The notes: a model not told the origin generated them from the sequence alone. Shown: positions 27,573 to 36,369, counted from the stretch's first letter. The stretch: 38,244 bases of DNA from Streptomyces celluloflavus (GCA_000720995.1 JOEL01000087.1:1-38244); one strand, 5' to 3'. A program made the numbers and translations.

Positions 27573-27615
27573 CGTCCGGGACCGGCGCGGCCGCCGGCCG
27601 CGCCGGTCCCGGACG
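27573..27615. terminator. Strong hairpin after the TE-bearing PKS gene
   Basis: A perfect 19-bp inverted repeat (27573-27591 with 27597-27615) with loop CGCCG lies 4 nt after the PKS stop and 35 nt before the P450 start. It has no T-tract. It could be an actinomycete-type intrinsic terminator or an mRNA 3'-end stabiliser that uncouples the P450 from the giant PKS transcript. Pairing is seen directly; function is inferred. Confidence 0.65.
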
Positions 27616-27650
27616 CCGTACACCCCCCACCACCCAGCGGGAGTCCCCTC

Positions 27651-28838
27651 GTGACCACCACGCCCCAACTGCCCATACTCACCGCCGAGCCCCCGGCCAT
27701 ACTCCGCCTGAGCCCGCTGCTGCGCGAGCTCCAGGACCGCACCCCGTTATGCAAGGTGCGCACACCCGCGGGCGACGAGGCATGGCTGGTGACCCGGCAC
27801 GCCGAACTGAAGGAACTGCTGCTCGACGAGCGGCTCGGACGCTCGCACCCCGACCCCGCGTCGGCACCGCGCTATGTGAAGAACCCGTTCTTCGATCTGC
27901 TGATCACCGACGACGACCCGGACACCGCGCGCAAGGTGCACGCCGAGACCCGTACGGTCCTCACCCCGCACTTCTCCGCCCGGCGCGTACGCGACCTCAA
28001 ACCCCGGGTGGCGGCGCTCGCCGAGTCCGTACTGGAGTCGTTCACGGCCCAGGGCCCGCCCGCCGATCTGCACGCGCACTTCTCGGTGCCGTTCTCCCTG
28101 CGGGTGCTCTGCGAGCTGATCGGCGTCCCCGCCACCGAACAGCAGCGGCTGACGGCACTGCTGCACCGCATGGGCGGCCTCGACGACCGGCAGAGCGTCA
28201 CCGAGGGCCAGCAGGACCTCTTCGGCTACCTCGGCGAGCTAGCCGACCGCAAACGCGCCGACCCCGGCGACGACGTCATCTCACGCCTGTGCGCGTCCGA
28301 GGTCGACCCGGAGCGCATCGGCCCGCTCTCCGCGGGCCTGCTCTTCGCCGGACTGGACAGCGTCGCCAGCCATATCGACCTCGGCGTCATCCTGCTCGCC
28401 ACCGACGCCGAACGGCGCGCGGCGGTGCTGCGGGACGCGGAGCTGATGTCGCAGGCGGTGGAGGAGGTGCTGCGCAGCGCCAAGGCCGGCGGCTCCGTGC
28501 TGCCGCGCTACGCCGCCGCGGACGTCGAGCTGGCCGGGGTGACCATCCGGGCCGGTGACCTGGTCCTGCTCGACTTCACCCTCGCCAACTTCGACCGGCA
28601 GGTCTTCGACCGGCCCGAGGAGTTCGACCCGACCCGGTCGCCCAACCCGCACCTGACCTTCGGGTACGGCATGTGGCACTGCGTCGGCGCCCCGCTGGCG
28701 CGGCTGGAGCTGAAGACGGCCTACAACCTGCTGCTCTCCCGGCTGCCCGGTCTGCGGCTGGAGACCCGGTTGGACGAACTGCGGCTGCTCGGCGGCCAGT
28801 TGTCCGGCGGCCTCACCGAGCTGCCCGTCACCTGGTAG
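27651..28838 (+). CDS. Cytochrome P450, candidate late polyene hydroxylase (NysL/PimD/TetrK position)
   Basis: 395 residues from GTG 27651, with GGGAG at 27639-27643, 7 nt upstream. It has P450 hallmarks: I-helix AGLDSV (233-238, Ser in the usual Thr position), EVLR of the K-helix (Glu272, Arg275), and heme loop [10 protein letters not shown] with Cys344. It is soluble, with no membrane anchor, so it needs a ferredoxin; the one at 28917-29120 is convenient. It lies directly after the TE-PKS, where nysL lies in nystatin. PimD there epoxidises C4=C5, but module 11 here has an ER, so no C4=C5 alkene is expected. Hydroxylation nearby (C4 in tetrin B and tetramycin B) is the better guess. Codon 33 is TTA, so expression may depend on bldA. 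Confidence 0.88.
   Translation: MTTTPQLPILTAEPPAILRLSPLLRELQDRTPLCKVRTPAGDEAWLVTRHAELKELLLDERLGRSHPDPASAPRYVKNPFFDLLITDDDPDTARKVHAETRTVLTPHFSARRVRDLKPRVAALAESVLESFTAQGPPADLHAHFSVPFSLRVLCELIGVPATEQQRLTALLHRMGGLDDRQSVTEGQQDLFGYLGELADRKRADPGDDVISRLCASEVDPERIGPLSAGLLFAGLDSVASHIDLGVILLATDAERRAAVLRDAELMSQAVEEVLRSAKAGGSVLPRYAAADVELAGVTIRAGDLVLLDFTLANFDRQVFDRPEEFDPTRSPNPHLTFGYGMWHCVGAPLARLELKTAYNLLLSRLPGLRLETRLDELRLLGGQLSGGLTELPVTW
27747..27749 (+). other. TTA leucine codon in the P450 gene
   Basis: Leu33 of the P450 is TTA, in frame (ACC CCG TTA TGC AAG). In Streptomyces TTA is read only by the developmentally controlled bldA tRNA. I noticed no other in-frame TTA in the genes of this window, although I did not scan exhaustively by machine. 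Confidence 0.9.
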
Positions 28839-28858
28839 CGGCGCACCGGCCGACGCAT

Positions 28859-28896
28859 GCGGCCCCGCCCCCACGCGATCGTGGGGGCGGGGCCGC
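28859..28896. terminator. Bidirectional terminator between convergent P450 and ferredoxin genes
   Basis: A perfect 17-bp inverted repeat (28859-28875 with 28880-28896), loop CGAT, sits in the 78-bp gap between the P450 stop and the ferredoxin stop. On the plus strand it is followed by TTCGTT. Its position between convergent genes suits a shared terminator. Confidence 0.8.
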
Positions 28897-28916
28897 TTCG
28901 TTCCCGCGGGGGCCGC

Positions 28917-29120
28917 TCAGTCCTCGTGCACGGTGATCGCCCCCGACGGGCAGATCACGGTCGCCTGCCGGGCGGCGTCCCGGTCCGCCGCGCCGGCCGG
29001 TGCGCCGATGACGCTGACGATCCCGTCGTCGTCCTGGTCGAAGACCTCCGGCAGCGACAGCACACACTGCCCCGCCCCGACACAGCGGTCGGTGTCCACA
29101 CTGATGCGCACGTTCCTCAC
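28917..29120 (-). CDS. 3Fe-4S ferredoxin (NysM/PimF type)
   Basis: 67 residues from GTG 29118-29120, chosen because GGAGGAAGG lies directly upstream; a second GTG 9 nt downstream is possible. The longer open frame upstream is not conserved-looking. The protein has DRCVGAGQC near the N-terminus and a C-terminal CPSGAI: three Cys, with Gly in place of the second Cys, the 3Fe-4S pattern of small actinomycete ferredoxins that reduce P450s. It starts 20 nt after the stop of the minus-strand P450, so the two are cotranscribed. It likely serves that P450 and perhaps also the plus-strand one. Confidence 0.9.
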   Translation of the reverse strand: MRNVRISVDTDRCVGAGQCVLSLPEVFDQDDDGIVSVIGAPAGAADRDAARQATVICPSGAITVHED

Positions 29121-29140
29121 CCTTCCTCCGTGGCCGCCGG

Positions 29141-30316
29141 CTACCAGCGCACCGGCAGCTCGTGCAGCCCGAACAGCACCCCGTCGTACTTCAGCGCCAA
29201 CTCCTCGACCGGTACGGCGAGTTCGAGCGACGGGATGCGCTCGAAAAGCGTCCGGTAGGCGATCTCCATCTCCACGCGCACCAGATTCTGCCCGAGGCAC
29301 TGGTGCACCCCGTATCCGAAGGCCACATGGTGCCGGGCGGACCGGGCCGGGTCGAACTCGTCGGGCCGCTCGAAGACCGTCGCGTCATGGTTGGCGGCGG
29401 CGACCAGCGGCACGATGCCCTCACCGGCCTTGATCAGCTGCCCGCCGATCTCCACATCCTCGACCGCCACCCGGAACGCCACCAGGTCGGCGACCGAGTG
29501 GTAGCGCAGCAGCTCCTCCACCGCCCGGTCGTCGCCGATCCCCTGCGGATGCAGCAGCAGCGTCACCACACCGAGCCCGATGTTGTTCGCCGTCGTCTCG
29601 TGGCCCGCGATCAGCAGCAGCATCCCGACCCCCGACACCTCCTGCGGGGTCAGCGTGCCGTCGGCGAGCAGCCTGCTGATCAGGTCGTCGCCCGGCCGCT
29701 TCGCCTTGATGGCGATCAACCGGGTGAGATAGCGCAGCAGCGCCTTGGTGGCCGCCTCCCGCTGGGCGTCGGTGGACGTCAGCGTGACCAGCACCCGGGT
29801 CTTCGCCTCGAAGAAACCGCAGTCCGCATGGGGTACGCCCAGCAGATCGGAGATCACCAGCGACGGCACCGGCAGCGCGAAGTCCGAGATGAGATCGGCC
29901 CGGTCACCGGCGGCGAGCATGGCGTCGATGCGCTCGTCCACGATGCGCTGGATCGCGGGCCGCATCTCCCGGATACGGCGCACCGTGAACTCCGGGATGA
30001 GCGTCTTGCGGAACCGGCCGTGCTCCGGCGGGTCCAGCGCCACGAACCAGCCGGGCACATCGTCCTGGCCGGGCACCCCGCCGGTGCGGGCCGCCCGGGG
30101 AAAACCCGGGTGCGCGGGATTGGAACTGATCCTGCGGTCGGTGAGGACGGCCCGGACCTCTTCGTGCCGGGTCACCAGCCAGACCGGGATCCCGCTCGGC
30201 AGCGTCGAGCGGACGAGCCCCGGCCGCTGCCGCAGTTCCGTGTACTCCGCCGGTGGAAAGGGCCGGCCGGGACGACGCCCCGGAAAGTCGACGAGGTTCG
30301 GATCGGTGAGTGTCAT
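29141..30316 (-). CDS. Cytochrome P450, predicted methyl-to-carboxyl oxidase (NysN/AmphN/PimG type)
   Basis: 391 residues from ATG 30314-30316, preceded by AGGGGAAG; the open frame extends upstream but without a ribosome site or P450-like sequence. Motifs: PPEHGRFRK (C-helix region), I-helix AGHETT (237-242), ELLR (Glu268, Arg271), heme loop FGYGVHQCLG with Cys340. It is third in the minus-strand operon, directly before the ferredoxin. In mycosaminyl polyenes the P450 at this place oxidises the exocyclic methyl branch to carboxyl in successive steps. The methylmalonyl AT of module 7 supplies that methyl here, which supports the assignment. Substrate is inferred from context, not from residues. 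Confidence 0.88.
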   Translation of the reverse strand: MTLTDPNLVDFPGRRPGRPFPPAEYTELRQRPGLVRSTLPSGIPVWLVTRHEEVRAVLTDRRISSNPAHPGFPRAARTGGVPGQDDVPGWFVALDPPEHGRFRKTLIPEFTVRRIREMRPAIQRIVDERIDAMLAAGDRADLISDFALPVPSLVISDLLGVPHADCGFFEAKTRVLVTLTSTDAQREAATKALLRYLTRLIAIKAKRPGDDLISRLLADGTLTPQEVSGVGMLLLIAGHETTANNIGLGVVTLLLHPQGIGDDRAVEELLRYHSVADLVAFRVAVEDVEIGGQLIKAGEGIVPLVAAANHDATVFERPDEFDPARSARHHVAFGYGVHQCLGQNLVRVEMEIAYRTLFERIPSLELAVPVEELALKYDGVLFGLHELPVRW

Positions 30317-30372
30317 CTGTGCGCTTCCCCTGCGGGTCTGGTGGTGGGCGGCGACGGCCGGGCCCGGTCCGG

Positions 30373-31431
30373 TCAGTTCGCCTCGTAGAACGCACGGACG
30401 CGCCCGACGATGTATGCCTGGTCGTCCTCGGTCAGCCCGGTGTACGTCGGCAGGTAGAAGCCGTCCTCGCTGAACCGGCTCGCGTTCAGCGACGGCCACC
30501 GCGGGTCGAAATAGCCGGGCTGCCGGCTCATCGGCTTGAAGAACAGCCGCGTCTCGATGCCCTCGGCCGCCAGGAACTCCCGCAGCTCCTCGCGGCGTTC
30601 GGCCCGCAGGTCGTACATCCACAGCACGTCCCGCGCCGGCATCAGGGTGATCTGGGGGATGTCCGCGAGGCCCGCGTCGTAGCGCTTCTCGATCTCCCGG
30701 CGGGCCGCCAGGATCTCGTCCAGCCGCTCCGTCTGGGCCAGCGCGACGGCGGCCTGCATGCTGGTCATCCGGAAGTTGTAGGCGAGCTTCTTGTGCAGAA
30801 AGCTGTGGTCCTTGGTGAACGCCATCGCGCGCAGATGGGCCATCTGCTCGGCCAGCCGCGGGTCGTCGGTGAGGCAGATGCCGCCCTCACCAGAGGTGAT
30901 GATCTTGTTGGCGAACAGTGAGTAGCAGGCGATATCGGCCACCGGCCGGACCCCGTGCGCCTCTGCGGAATCCTCCACGACCCGGAGGTTGTACTCGTAC
31001 GCGAGGTTCATCACCGCGTCCATATCGCACCGGCGCCCGTAGATGTGCACCGGCATGATCGCCTTCGTGCGCGAGGTGATCTTCTCCTCGATGCGTGAGA
31101 CATCGATGTTCAGATCGTCCCCGCAGTCCACGAAGACGGGGGTCGCCCCCGTGTACGTCACCGCCCACGCCGTCGCGATCATGGTGAACTCCGGTACCAC
31201 CACCTCGTCACCCGGGCCGACCCCCAGCGCCCGCAGCGCGAGGGTGAGCGCCGTCGTCCCGGACGAGCAGGCGACACCGTGCGCGATGCCGTTGTACCGC
31301 GCGAACTCCTCCTCGAAGCGCCGCACATACGGCCCCTGCGACGAGATCCAGCCGTCGTTGATCGTCTCGGTCACATACGCGAGCTCCTGTCCCGCCAGCC
31401 AGGGCCTGGACACGGGGTATTTGACTGCCAT
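30373..31431 (-). CDS. PLP-dependent sugar aminotransferase, GDP-mycosamine synthase (NysDII/PimC type)
   Basis: 352 residues from ATG 31429-31431 with GAGGAA upstream. It belongs to the DegT/DnrJ/EryC1 family of nucleotide-sugar aminotransferases (fold type I). It opens with the substrate loop SRPWLAGQE...WISSQGPYVRRFE. PLP-binding features are SSGTTAL (56-62), VVEDSAEAHG with Asp154, and the Schiff-base Lys176 in FANKIITSGEGG. The length fits perosamine/mycosamine synthases. It should convert a GDP-3-keto-6-deoxymannose to GDP-mycosamine with an amino donor. It is second in the operon, 40 nt after the glycosyltransferase and 56 nt before the P450. The GDP-mannose 4,6-dehydratase it needs is not in the window. 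Confidence 0.9.
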   Translation of the reverse strand: MAVKYPVSRPWLAGQELAYVTETINDGWISSQGPYVRRFEEEFARYNGIAHGVACSSGTTALTLALRALGVGPGDEVVVPEFTMIATAWAVTYTGATPVFVDCGDDLNIDVSRIEEKITSRTKAIMPVHIYGRRCDMDAVMNLAYEYNLRVVEDSAEAHGVRPVADIACYSLFANKIITSGEGGICLTDDPRLAEQMAHLRAMAFTKDHSFLHKKLAYNFRMTSMQAAVALAQTERLDEILAARREIEKRYDAGLADIPQITLMPARDVLWMYDLRAERREELREFLAAEGIETRLFFKPMSRQPGYFDPRWPSLNASRFSEDGFYLPTYTGLTEDDQAYIVGRVRAFYEAN

Positions 31432-31471
31432 GCGTTCCTCGCTCGGGTCACGTCGGTGGTGATGCATTCGG

Positions 31472-32860
31472 TCAGTTCGCCGCCAGGGCCGGCAGGCCCA
31501 GCAGCAGATCGGCCGCGGTGCTCCGCCCGCCCGCGGCCCGCAGCAGCGACGCGAAGTGCTCGGCGCGCTCGCGGAACGCCGGATCGTCGAGCACCCGCGT
31601 CAGCTTGTCGGTCACGTCGTCGGCGTCGAGGGTCTCGGGACGGTCCAGGGTCAGGCTGACGCCGAAGTCCTGCCCGCGTACCGCCTGGTCGTCGCAGTCC
31701 ACCCAGAGCGGGCGCACCACCAGCGGCTTGCCGAAGTACAGGCCCTCGTGGAAGCCGTTGCCGCCCGCGTGCGTGAAGAAGACCTTGACGCTCGGATGCC
31801 CCAGCACGTCCAGCTGCGAGGGCACCCAGCTCTCGATCCGCAGATTGCCCGGCAGCGTCTCGCGCGGCGGCAGCAACTCCTGCTGCTCCGTGGGGAGTTT
31901 CCACAGCACCTGGTGCCGGTCCGCCAGCCGCCGGGTGACCTCGATCAGCGCGGCGACCTGCTCCCGCGTCAGCCTGGTGATCGTGCCGAACCCCATGTAG
32001 ATCACGGAATCCTGGTCGTCGAGCCACTCCGACAGACCGTCGTCGTCCGGCGCCTGGGGGAGCGGCGGCACCATCGGGCCGACCAGCCGCATACTCCCGG
32101 GAACCGGGAACGGATAGTCCAGTTCGGGTACCGAATAGCAGAGCACCATCTCGGCCGCGTCGATCCGCGCCATCATGCCGCGGGCCTCCGGAGCGATCCC
32201 CAGCTCCGTGCGGACCGCCACGTCCTCCGCCACCTTCTTCCGCATCGCGGGGGCCGTGAACATCCCCATCGTGCGCCATTTGAACAACTGGTTCGTCATG
32301 CGCTGGGCGAAGTTCATGTCCCCCGGCAGTCCCGAATGCGGCACCGGGAATCCGGGCGGGGTGTACGACTTGGCGAACGGCACGTGCGAGGTAAGGACAT
32401 TGCTCGGCACGAACGGCACCCCCAGCACGAAGGGGATCCCCTCGGTGATGGCCAGTTCGTACCCGAACTGGCACATGCTCTCGATCACCATCAGCGCCGG
32501 CCGCACCTCCGCCACCACCGCCGCCAGGGCCCGGTACTTCTCGACCCGCGACCGGGGCGCGAAGGAGTGCCGGATGACCGCCCGGTGCGCCTTGAACCGC
32601 GACCGCTGGGTCACCTGCCGGTACGTCTCGTCGTCCCAGGTGACCGCCGACATCTCGGAAACGGTCCCGCCCAGCGAGGCGAACTCGACCGGTGTTCCCG
32701 CATTCAGCGCCTTGATATCGGCACGCCGATTCTCGTCGGTGGCGAACCACAGGTCTTCCACACCCCGCCGGGACAATTCCCCGGCCAGTACGAGCAACGG
32801 GTTCAGCAGGCCGCTTTCCGCATAGCTGACAAAAAGGATCGGCCGCCGAATCGACTCCAT
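31472..32860 (-). CDS. Macrolide glycosyltransferase, mycosaminyl transferase (NysDI/PimK type)
   Basis: 462 residues from ATG 32858-32860 with GAAGGG 9 nt upstream; the 28 codons of open frame before it look non-coding. It is a GT1/GT-B fold (UGT-like) transferase. The N-terminal half begins RRPILFVSYAESGLLNPLL, the acceptor-side Rossmann start. The C-terminal half has VIYMGFGTI and the donor-binding HAGGNGFHEG (His near 364) followed by KPLVVRPLWVDCDDQA. Together with the aminotransferase it would put mycosamine on the macrolactone, at C15 in 26-membered tetraenes. It is first gene of the minus-strand operon, divergent from the loading PKS. Confidence 0.9.
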   Translation of the reverse strand: MESIRRPILFVSYAESGLLNPLLVLAGELSRRGVEDLWFATDENRRADIKALNAGTPVEFASLGGTVSEMSAVTWDDETYRQVTQRSRFKAHRAVIRHSFAPRSRVEKYRALAAVVAEVRPALMVIESMCQFGYELAITEGIPFVLGVPFVPSNVLTSHVPFAKSYTPPGFPVPHSGLPGDMNFAQRMTNQLFKWRTMGMFTAPAMRKKVAEDVAVRTELGIAPEARGMMARIDAAEMVLCYSVPELDYPFPVPGSMRLVGPMVPPLPQAPDDDGLSEWLDDQDSVIYMGFGTITRLTREQVAALIEVTRRLADRHQVLWKLPTEQQELLPPRETLPGNLRIESWVPSQLDVLGHPSVKVFFTHAGGNGFHEGLYFGKPLVVRPLWVDCDDQAVRGQDFGVSLTLDRPETLDADDVTDKLTRVLDDPAFRERAEHFASLLRAAGGRSTAADLLLGLPALAAN

Positions 32861-32878
32861 GAACAACACCCTTCGGAG

Positions 32879-32905
32879 GTGGCAGCCGGGTGGTTTCGCT
32901 GCCAC
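32879..32905 (-). promoter_or_regulatory. Hairpin in the glycosyltransferase leader
   Basis: GTGGCAGC (32879-32886) pairs perfectly with GCTGCCAC (32898-32905) across an 11-nt loop. It ends 18 nt before the start codon, just upstream of the ribosome site. It could shape translation of the first operon gene, or be chance in GC-rich DNA. Confidence 0.35.
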
Positions 32906-33012
32906 GGTGTACACACGGCCGGTCGCCGAGTGGCCGCGATTCACCGAGGACCGAGTCCCCGGCCGGACGCCAACGGCCGGACATCAACGGACAGGGTGCG
33001 CGATGAAGCGGG

Positions 33013-33053
33013 ACAGTATCTTGGTCTCACATCAGATCGAAGAGAATCCCTAG
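33013..33053 (-). promoter_or_regulatory. Predicted promoter and PimM-like box for the glycosyltransferase operon
   Basis: 33038-33053 matches 12 of 16 positions of the palindrome CTVGGGAWWTCCCBAG that I recall for the LuxR-family polyene activator PimM; the TCCCTAG half is perfect. Read on the minus strand, TTCGAT (33041-33036) and TACTGT (33018-33013) form a -35/-10 pair with 17-nt spacing, so the box overlaps the -35 as in known PimM targets. The leader would be about 145 nt. Confidence 0.45.
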
Positions 33054-33100
33054 ACTTCCGGGATGCGCCCCGGGCGATTGCCGCAGCCGCACCGGATTCT

Positions 33101-33134
33101 TTAGGGAAAATTACAGCTCCCCCGCTCATACGAT
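33101..33134 (+). promoter_or_regulatory. Predicted promoter and PimM-like half-box for the loading PKS gene
   Basis: 33101-33116 (TTAGGGAAAATTACAG) matches 11 of 16 positions of the same recalled consensus, mostly in the left half. TACGAT at 33129-33134 is a fair -10, which places the box over the -35 position. The mRNA leader would be about 45 nt. Weak consensus match; the position is the stronger argument. Confidence 0.4.
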
Positions 33135-33185
33135 CCGGCACGGACACAAGTACCGGACCGCGAATCCCCGGGGGTGGGCAGCGTC

Positions 33186-36100
33186 ATGACGACCGGAACC
33201 GACAACGATCCGGTGGTGATCGTCGGGATGGCCTGCCGGTATCCGGGCGAGGTGCGATCCCCCGAGGAACTCTGGGCACTGCTCGCGGCCGGCACCGACG
33301 CGGTCACCGGATTCCCCGCCGACCGCGGCTGGGACCTGACCGCCCTCGCCGGCGACGGCGCGGGCCGCAGCGACGCACAGGAGGGCGGCTTCCTCTCCGG
33401 TGCCGCGGACTTCGACCCCGGCTTCTTCGGCATCTCGCCGCGCGAGGCCGTCGCGATGGACCCCCAGCAGCGCCTGGTGCTGGAGACGTCCTGGGAAGCC
33501 GTCGAACGGGCCGGTATCGACCCGCTGTCGCTGCGCGGCACCCAGACCGGCGTGTTCATCGGCACCAACGGCCAGGACTACGCCCTCGTCAGCCACCGGT
33601 CACGGGACGACCTGGCAGGCCACGCCATGACGGGCCTGTCGACCGGAGTCGCCTCCGGCCGCCTCGCCTACACCCTCGGGCTGGAGGGCCCCGCGATCAC
33701 CGTGGACACCGCCTCCTCCGCGTCCCTGGTGGCCCTGCACTGGGCCGCCCGGTCCCTGAGAGCAGGCGACTGCTCGCTGGCACTGGCCGGCGGCGTGACC
33801 GTCATGTCCACCCCCCTGGCATTCGTCGGCCACACCCGCCAGGGCGGCCTCGCCCCCGACGGCCGGTGCAAGGCGTTCTCCGCCGACGCGAACGGCACCG
33901 CCTGGGCCGAAGGCGTCGGCGTCCTGCTGCTGTCGCGCCTCTCCGACGCCCGCGCCCACGGCCACCCCGTACTCGCCGTGCTCCGCGGCAGCGCCGTCAA
34001 CCAGGACGGCGCGTCGAACGGCCTGACCGCGCCCAGCGGTCCGGCACAGGAACGCGTCATCCGGCTGGCGCTCGCCGACAGCGGCCTCGGCCCGGCCGAC
34101 GTGGACGCCGTCGAGGCGCACGGTACGGGCACGACCCTGGGCGATCCGATCGAGGCGCAGGCGCTGCTGGCCACGTACGGCCAGGGCCGCGCCGGACACC
34201 TCCCGCTGTGGCTCGGCTCGCTCAAGTCGAACTTCGGGCACGCCCAGGCCGCGGCGGGCGTCGCGGGCGTCATCAAGATGGTGCTGGCCATGCGGCACGG
34301 CACCCTCCCGCGGACCCTGCATGTGCGCACACCGTCGCCACACGTGGACTGGACCGCGGGCGCGGTGGAACTGCTCACGGAGCCCGTGCCCTGGCCCGAG
34401 ACCGGCCGCCCGCGGCGCGCGGGCGTGTCGTCGTTCGGCCTCAGCGGCACCAACGCCCACGTGATCGTCGAACAGGCCCCACCGGACGAGCGCCCCGCCC
34501 GGGAGCCCAAGGTGCACCCGGCCGTCGTGCCGTGGCTCATATCCGCCCGGACCGAGACCGCGCTGGCCGACCAGGTGGACCGGCTCACCGCGTACGTCTC
34601 CGGCGCCGGGGAGCTCGCCCCGGTGGACATCGGGTTCTCGCTGGCCACGGGACGGGCGGCGCTGGCCCACCGGGCCGTCCTGCTCGCCTCCGAGCACGGC
34701 GTGACCGAGGCGGCCCGCGGCACGGCGGACCCGGCCGGTACGGGCCCGACCGCGGTGCTCTTCTCCGGGCAGGGCAGCCAGCGGCTGGACATGGGCCGGG
34801 AGTTGTACGAACGGTTCCCGGTGTTCGCCGACACCCTGGAGACCGTGCTGTCCGAACTGGACCCCCAGCTGGACCGGCCGCTGCGGGAGGTCATGTGGGG
34901 GGCCGACGCAGAGGTGCTGCGCGAGACCGGTTGGACGCAACCGGCGTTGTTCGCGGTCGAGGTGGCGTTGTTCCGGTTGGTGGAGTCGCTGGGTGTGCGG
35001 CCGGATTTCGTGGGCGGTCATTCGATCGGTGAGATCGCGGCGGCACATGTGGCGGGGGTGTTCTCGCTTCCGGACGCCTGCCGGCTGGTGGCGGCGCGGG
35101 CCCGGCTGATGCAGGCGTTGCCGGGTGGCGGCGCGATGGTGGCGCTGGGTGCGGGGGAGGACGAGGTCCGTCCGCTGCTGGACGGCGGGGTGTCGGTGGC
35201 GGCGGTCAACGGCCCGTCGGCGGTGGTGATCGCGGGCGCCGAGGACGCGGTGCTGGAGATCGCCGGCCGGTTGGCGGAGCGGGGCCGCAAGACCAGCCGG
35301 CTGCGGGTCTCGCACGCCTTCCACTCACCGCTGATGGACCCGATGCTGGACGACTTCCGGCGCATCGCCGAGAGCATCGCCTACCACGCACCGCTCCTGC
35401 CGGTGGTCTCGAACCTGACCGGCGGGCTCGCGTCCGCCGCGGAGCTGTGCTCCGCCGGCTACTGGGTCCGCCACGTCCGCGAACCGGTCCGCTTCGCCGA
35501 CGGGGTGGCGGCCCTGCACACGGCGGGCGTGCGCGTCTTCCTGGAACTCGGGCCCGGCGCCGTCCTCTCGGCCATGGCCCAGGACAGCCTGGGCGACGCG
35601 GCCCGGCAGACGACCCTGGTGCCCGCCCTGCGCACCGGCCGCGGTGAGGAAGCCGCGCTGGTCACGGCGCTCGGCCGGCTGCACGCGACCGGCGTACCGG
35701 TGGACTGGCGGCTGTTCTTCGAGGGCATGGCCGCCCGCCGGACCGAGCTGCCGACCTACGCCTTCCAGCACGGACGCTTCTGGCCCACGGACCCGGCCGG
35801 TCCCGACGCCCCCGCGCGGGCCCATGGCGAGGACCACGTCGAGCCCACCCCCGGGGCCCCCGCAGCGACCGTCCTGGACCGCGCGGCGCCGCAGCTCGCG
35901 ACGGAGCTGGCGGAGGCGTCGCCCGCCGGACGGGACCGCATCCTGCTCGACCTGGTGCGCGCCGAGACCGCGGCGGTGCTGGGGCACCCCGGCCCGGCCG
36001 CCATCGGCACCCACCGGGTCTTCAAGGACATGGGCTTCGACTCACTCGCCGGCGTGGAACTCCGCAACCGGCTGGGCGACATCACCGGACTGCGGCTGCC

Positions 36101-36305
36101 CACCACGCTCGTATTCAGCCACCCCACCCCCGCGCTGATCGCCGCATATCTTTCGACGCACTTCACCGGCGATACGGCCGCGGCATCAGGATCGCCGCAC
36201 CGGCAATCCACGCCTCCGACAGAGCGCTCGTCCGATGAGGACATCGAGACGGTTTCGGTGGACCGGCTCCTCGACATCATCGACGAAGAGCTCGAAACCA
36301 CCTGA
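33186..36305 (+). CDS. Loading PKS, KS(Ser)-AT-ACP (NysA/AmphA/RimA position)
   Basis: 1039 residues from ATG 33186, with GGGGGTGGG upstream; GTG 33174 is an alternative. The KS is complete (about 33207-34480) with both His motifs (EAHGTGT, SNFGHAQ), but the active Cys is Ser177 (codon 33714-33716; DTASSASL). Such a KS cannot condense; in polyene starters it goes with decarboxylation of malonyl-ACP to acetyl-ACP. The AT (34755-35785) is intact and malonyl type: GHSIGE Ser613, SHAFHS His713. ACP Ser953. There is no DH domain, unlike NysA and AmphA as I recall them. The tail ([18 protein letters not shown]) is a docking helix that should pair with the coiled coil opening the next PKS, 64 nt downstream. 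Confidence 0.92.
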   Translation: MTTGTDNDPVVIVGMACRYPGEVRSPEELWALLAAGTDAVTGFPADRGWDLTALAGDGAGRSDAQEGGFLSGAADFDPGFFGISPREAVAMDPQQRLVLETSWEAVERAGIDPLSLRGTQTGVFIGTNGQDYALVSHRSRDDLAGHAMTGLSTGVASGRLAYTLGLEGPAITVDTASSASLVALHWAARSLRAGDCSLALAGGVTVMSTPLAFVGHTRQGGLAPDGRCKAFSADANGTAWAEGVGVLLLSRLSDARAHGHPVLAVLRGSAVNQDGASNGLTAPSGPAQERVIRLALADSGLGPADVDAVEAHGTGTTLGDPIEAQALLATYGQGRAGHLPLWLGSLKSNFGHAQAAAGVAGVIKMVLAMRHGTLPRTLHVRTPSPHVDWTAGAVELLTEPVPWPETGRPRRAGVSSFGLSGTNAHVIVEQAPPDERPAREPKVHPAVVPWLISARTETALADQVDRLTAYVSGAGELAPVDIGFSLATGRAALAHRAVLLASEHGVTEAARGTADPAGTGPTAVLFSGQGSQRLDMGRELYERFPVFADTLETVLSELDPQLDRPLREVMWGADAEVLRETGWTQPALFAVEVALFRLVESLGVRPDFVGGHSIGEIAAAHVAGVFSLPDACRLVAARARLMQALPGGGAMVALGAGEDEVRPLLDGGVSVAAVNGPSAVVIAGAEDAVLEIAGRLAERGRKTSRLRVSHAFHSPLMDPMLDDFRRIAESIAYHAPLLPVVSNLTGGLASAAELCSAGYWVRHVREPVRFADGVAALHTAGVRVFLELGPGAVLSAMAQDSLGDAARQTTLVPALRTGRGEEAALVTALGRLHATGVPVDWRLFFEGMAARRTELPTYAFQHGRFWPTDPAGPDAPARAHGEDHVEPTPGAPAATVLDRAAPQLATELAEASPAGRDRILLDLVRAETAAVLGHPGPAAIGTHRVFKDMGFDSLAGVELRNRLGDITGLRLPTTLVFSHPTPALIAAYLSTHFTGDTAAASGSPHRQSTPPTERSSDEDIETVSVDRLLDIIDEELETT

Positions 36306-36325
36306 CGAAGAACTCGAAAACCCCT
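36282..36325 (+). repeat. 22-bp imperfect tandem duplication across the loading PKS stop codon
   Basis: 36282-36303 and 36304-36325 are tandem copies differing at three positions. Because 22 is not a multiple of three, the duplication creates the TGA stop at 36303-36305. The second copy, in its own frame, would end DEELENP followed by TAA, echoing the real DEELETT end. Confidence 0.8.
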
Positions 36326-36369
36326 AACGATCCGCTGCTTTCGTTCACGACAGGATGAGGACGGACCCG

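Larger units (their letters stand above)
32861..33185. other. 325-bp divergent intergenic region
   Basis: It lies between the glycosyltransferase and the loading PKS. It contains a leader hairpin near the glycosyltransferase start, two back-to-back promoter candidates with LuxR-type half-boxes at 33038-33053 and 33101-33116, and a local AT-rich patch (33095-33115) in otherwise GC-rich DNA. I see no plausible small gene; the open frame at 32859-33053 lacks a ribosome site and typical codon use. Confidence 0.7.

Noticed and set aside
28917-29300. A 127-residue ferredoxin using the upstream start
   Set aside because: The added N-terminus overlaps the end of the P450 gene and is Arg/Gly-rich; the GTG at 29118-29120 has an excellent ribosome site and gives the normal family length.
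29162-30388. A 408-codon plus-strand open frame opposite the second P450
   Set aside because: The minus strand carries all the P450 motifs; this is its shadow.
32859-33053. Small plus-strand gene in the divergent intergenic region
   Set aside because: No ribosome site, atypical codon use, and it overlaps the predicted promoter and the leader of the glycosyltransferase.
31556-35032. A 1158-codon plus-strand open frame crossing the glycosyltransferase and the loading PKS
   Set aside because: It is antisense to the glycosyltransferase, runs through the promoter region and is out of frame with the PKS.
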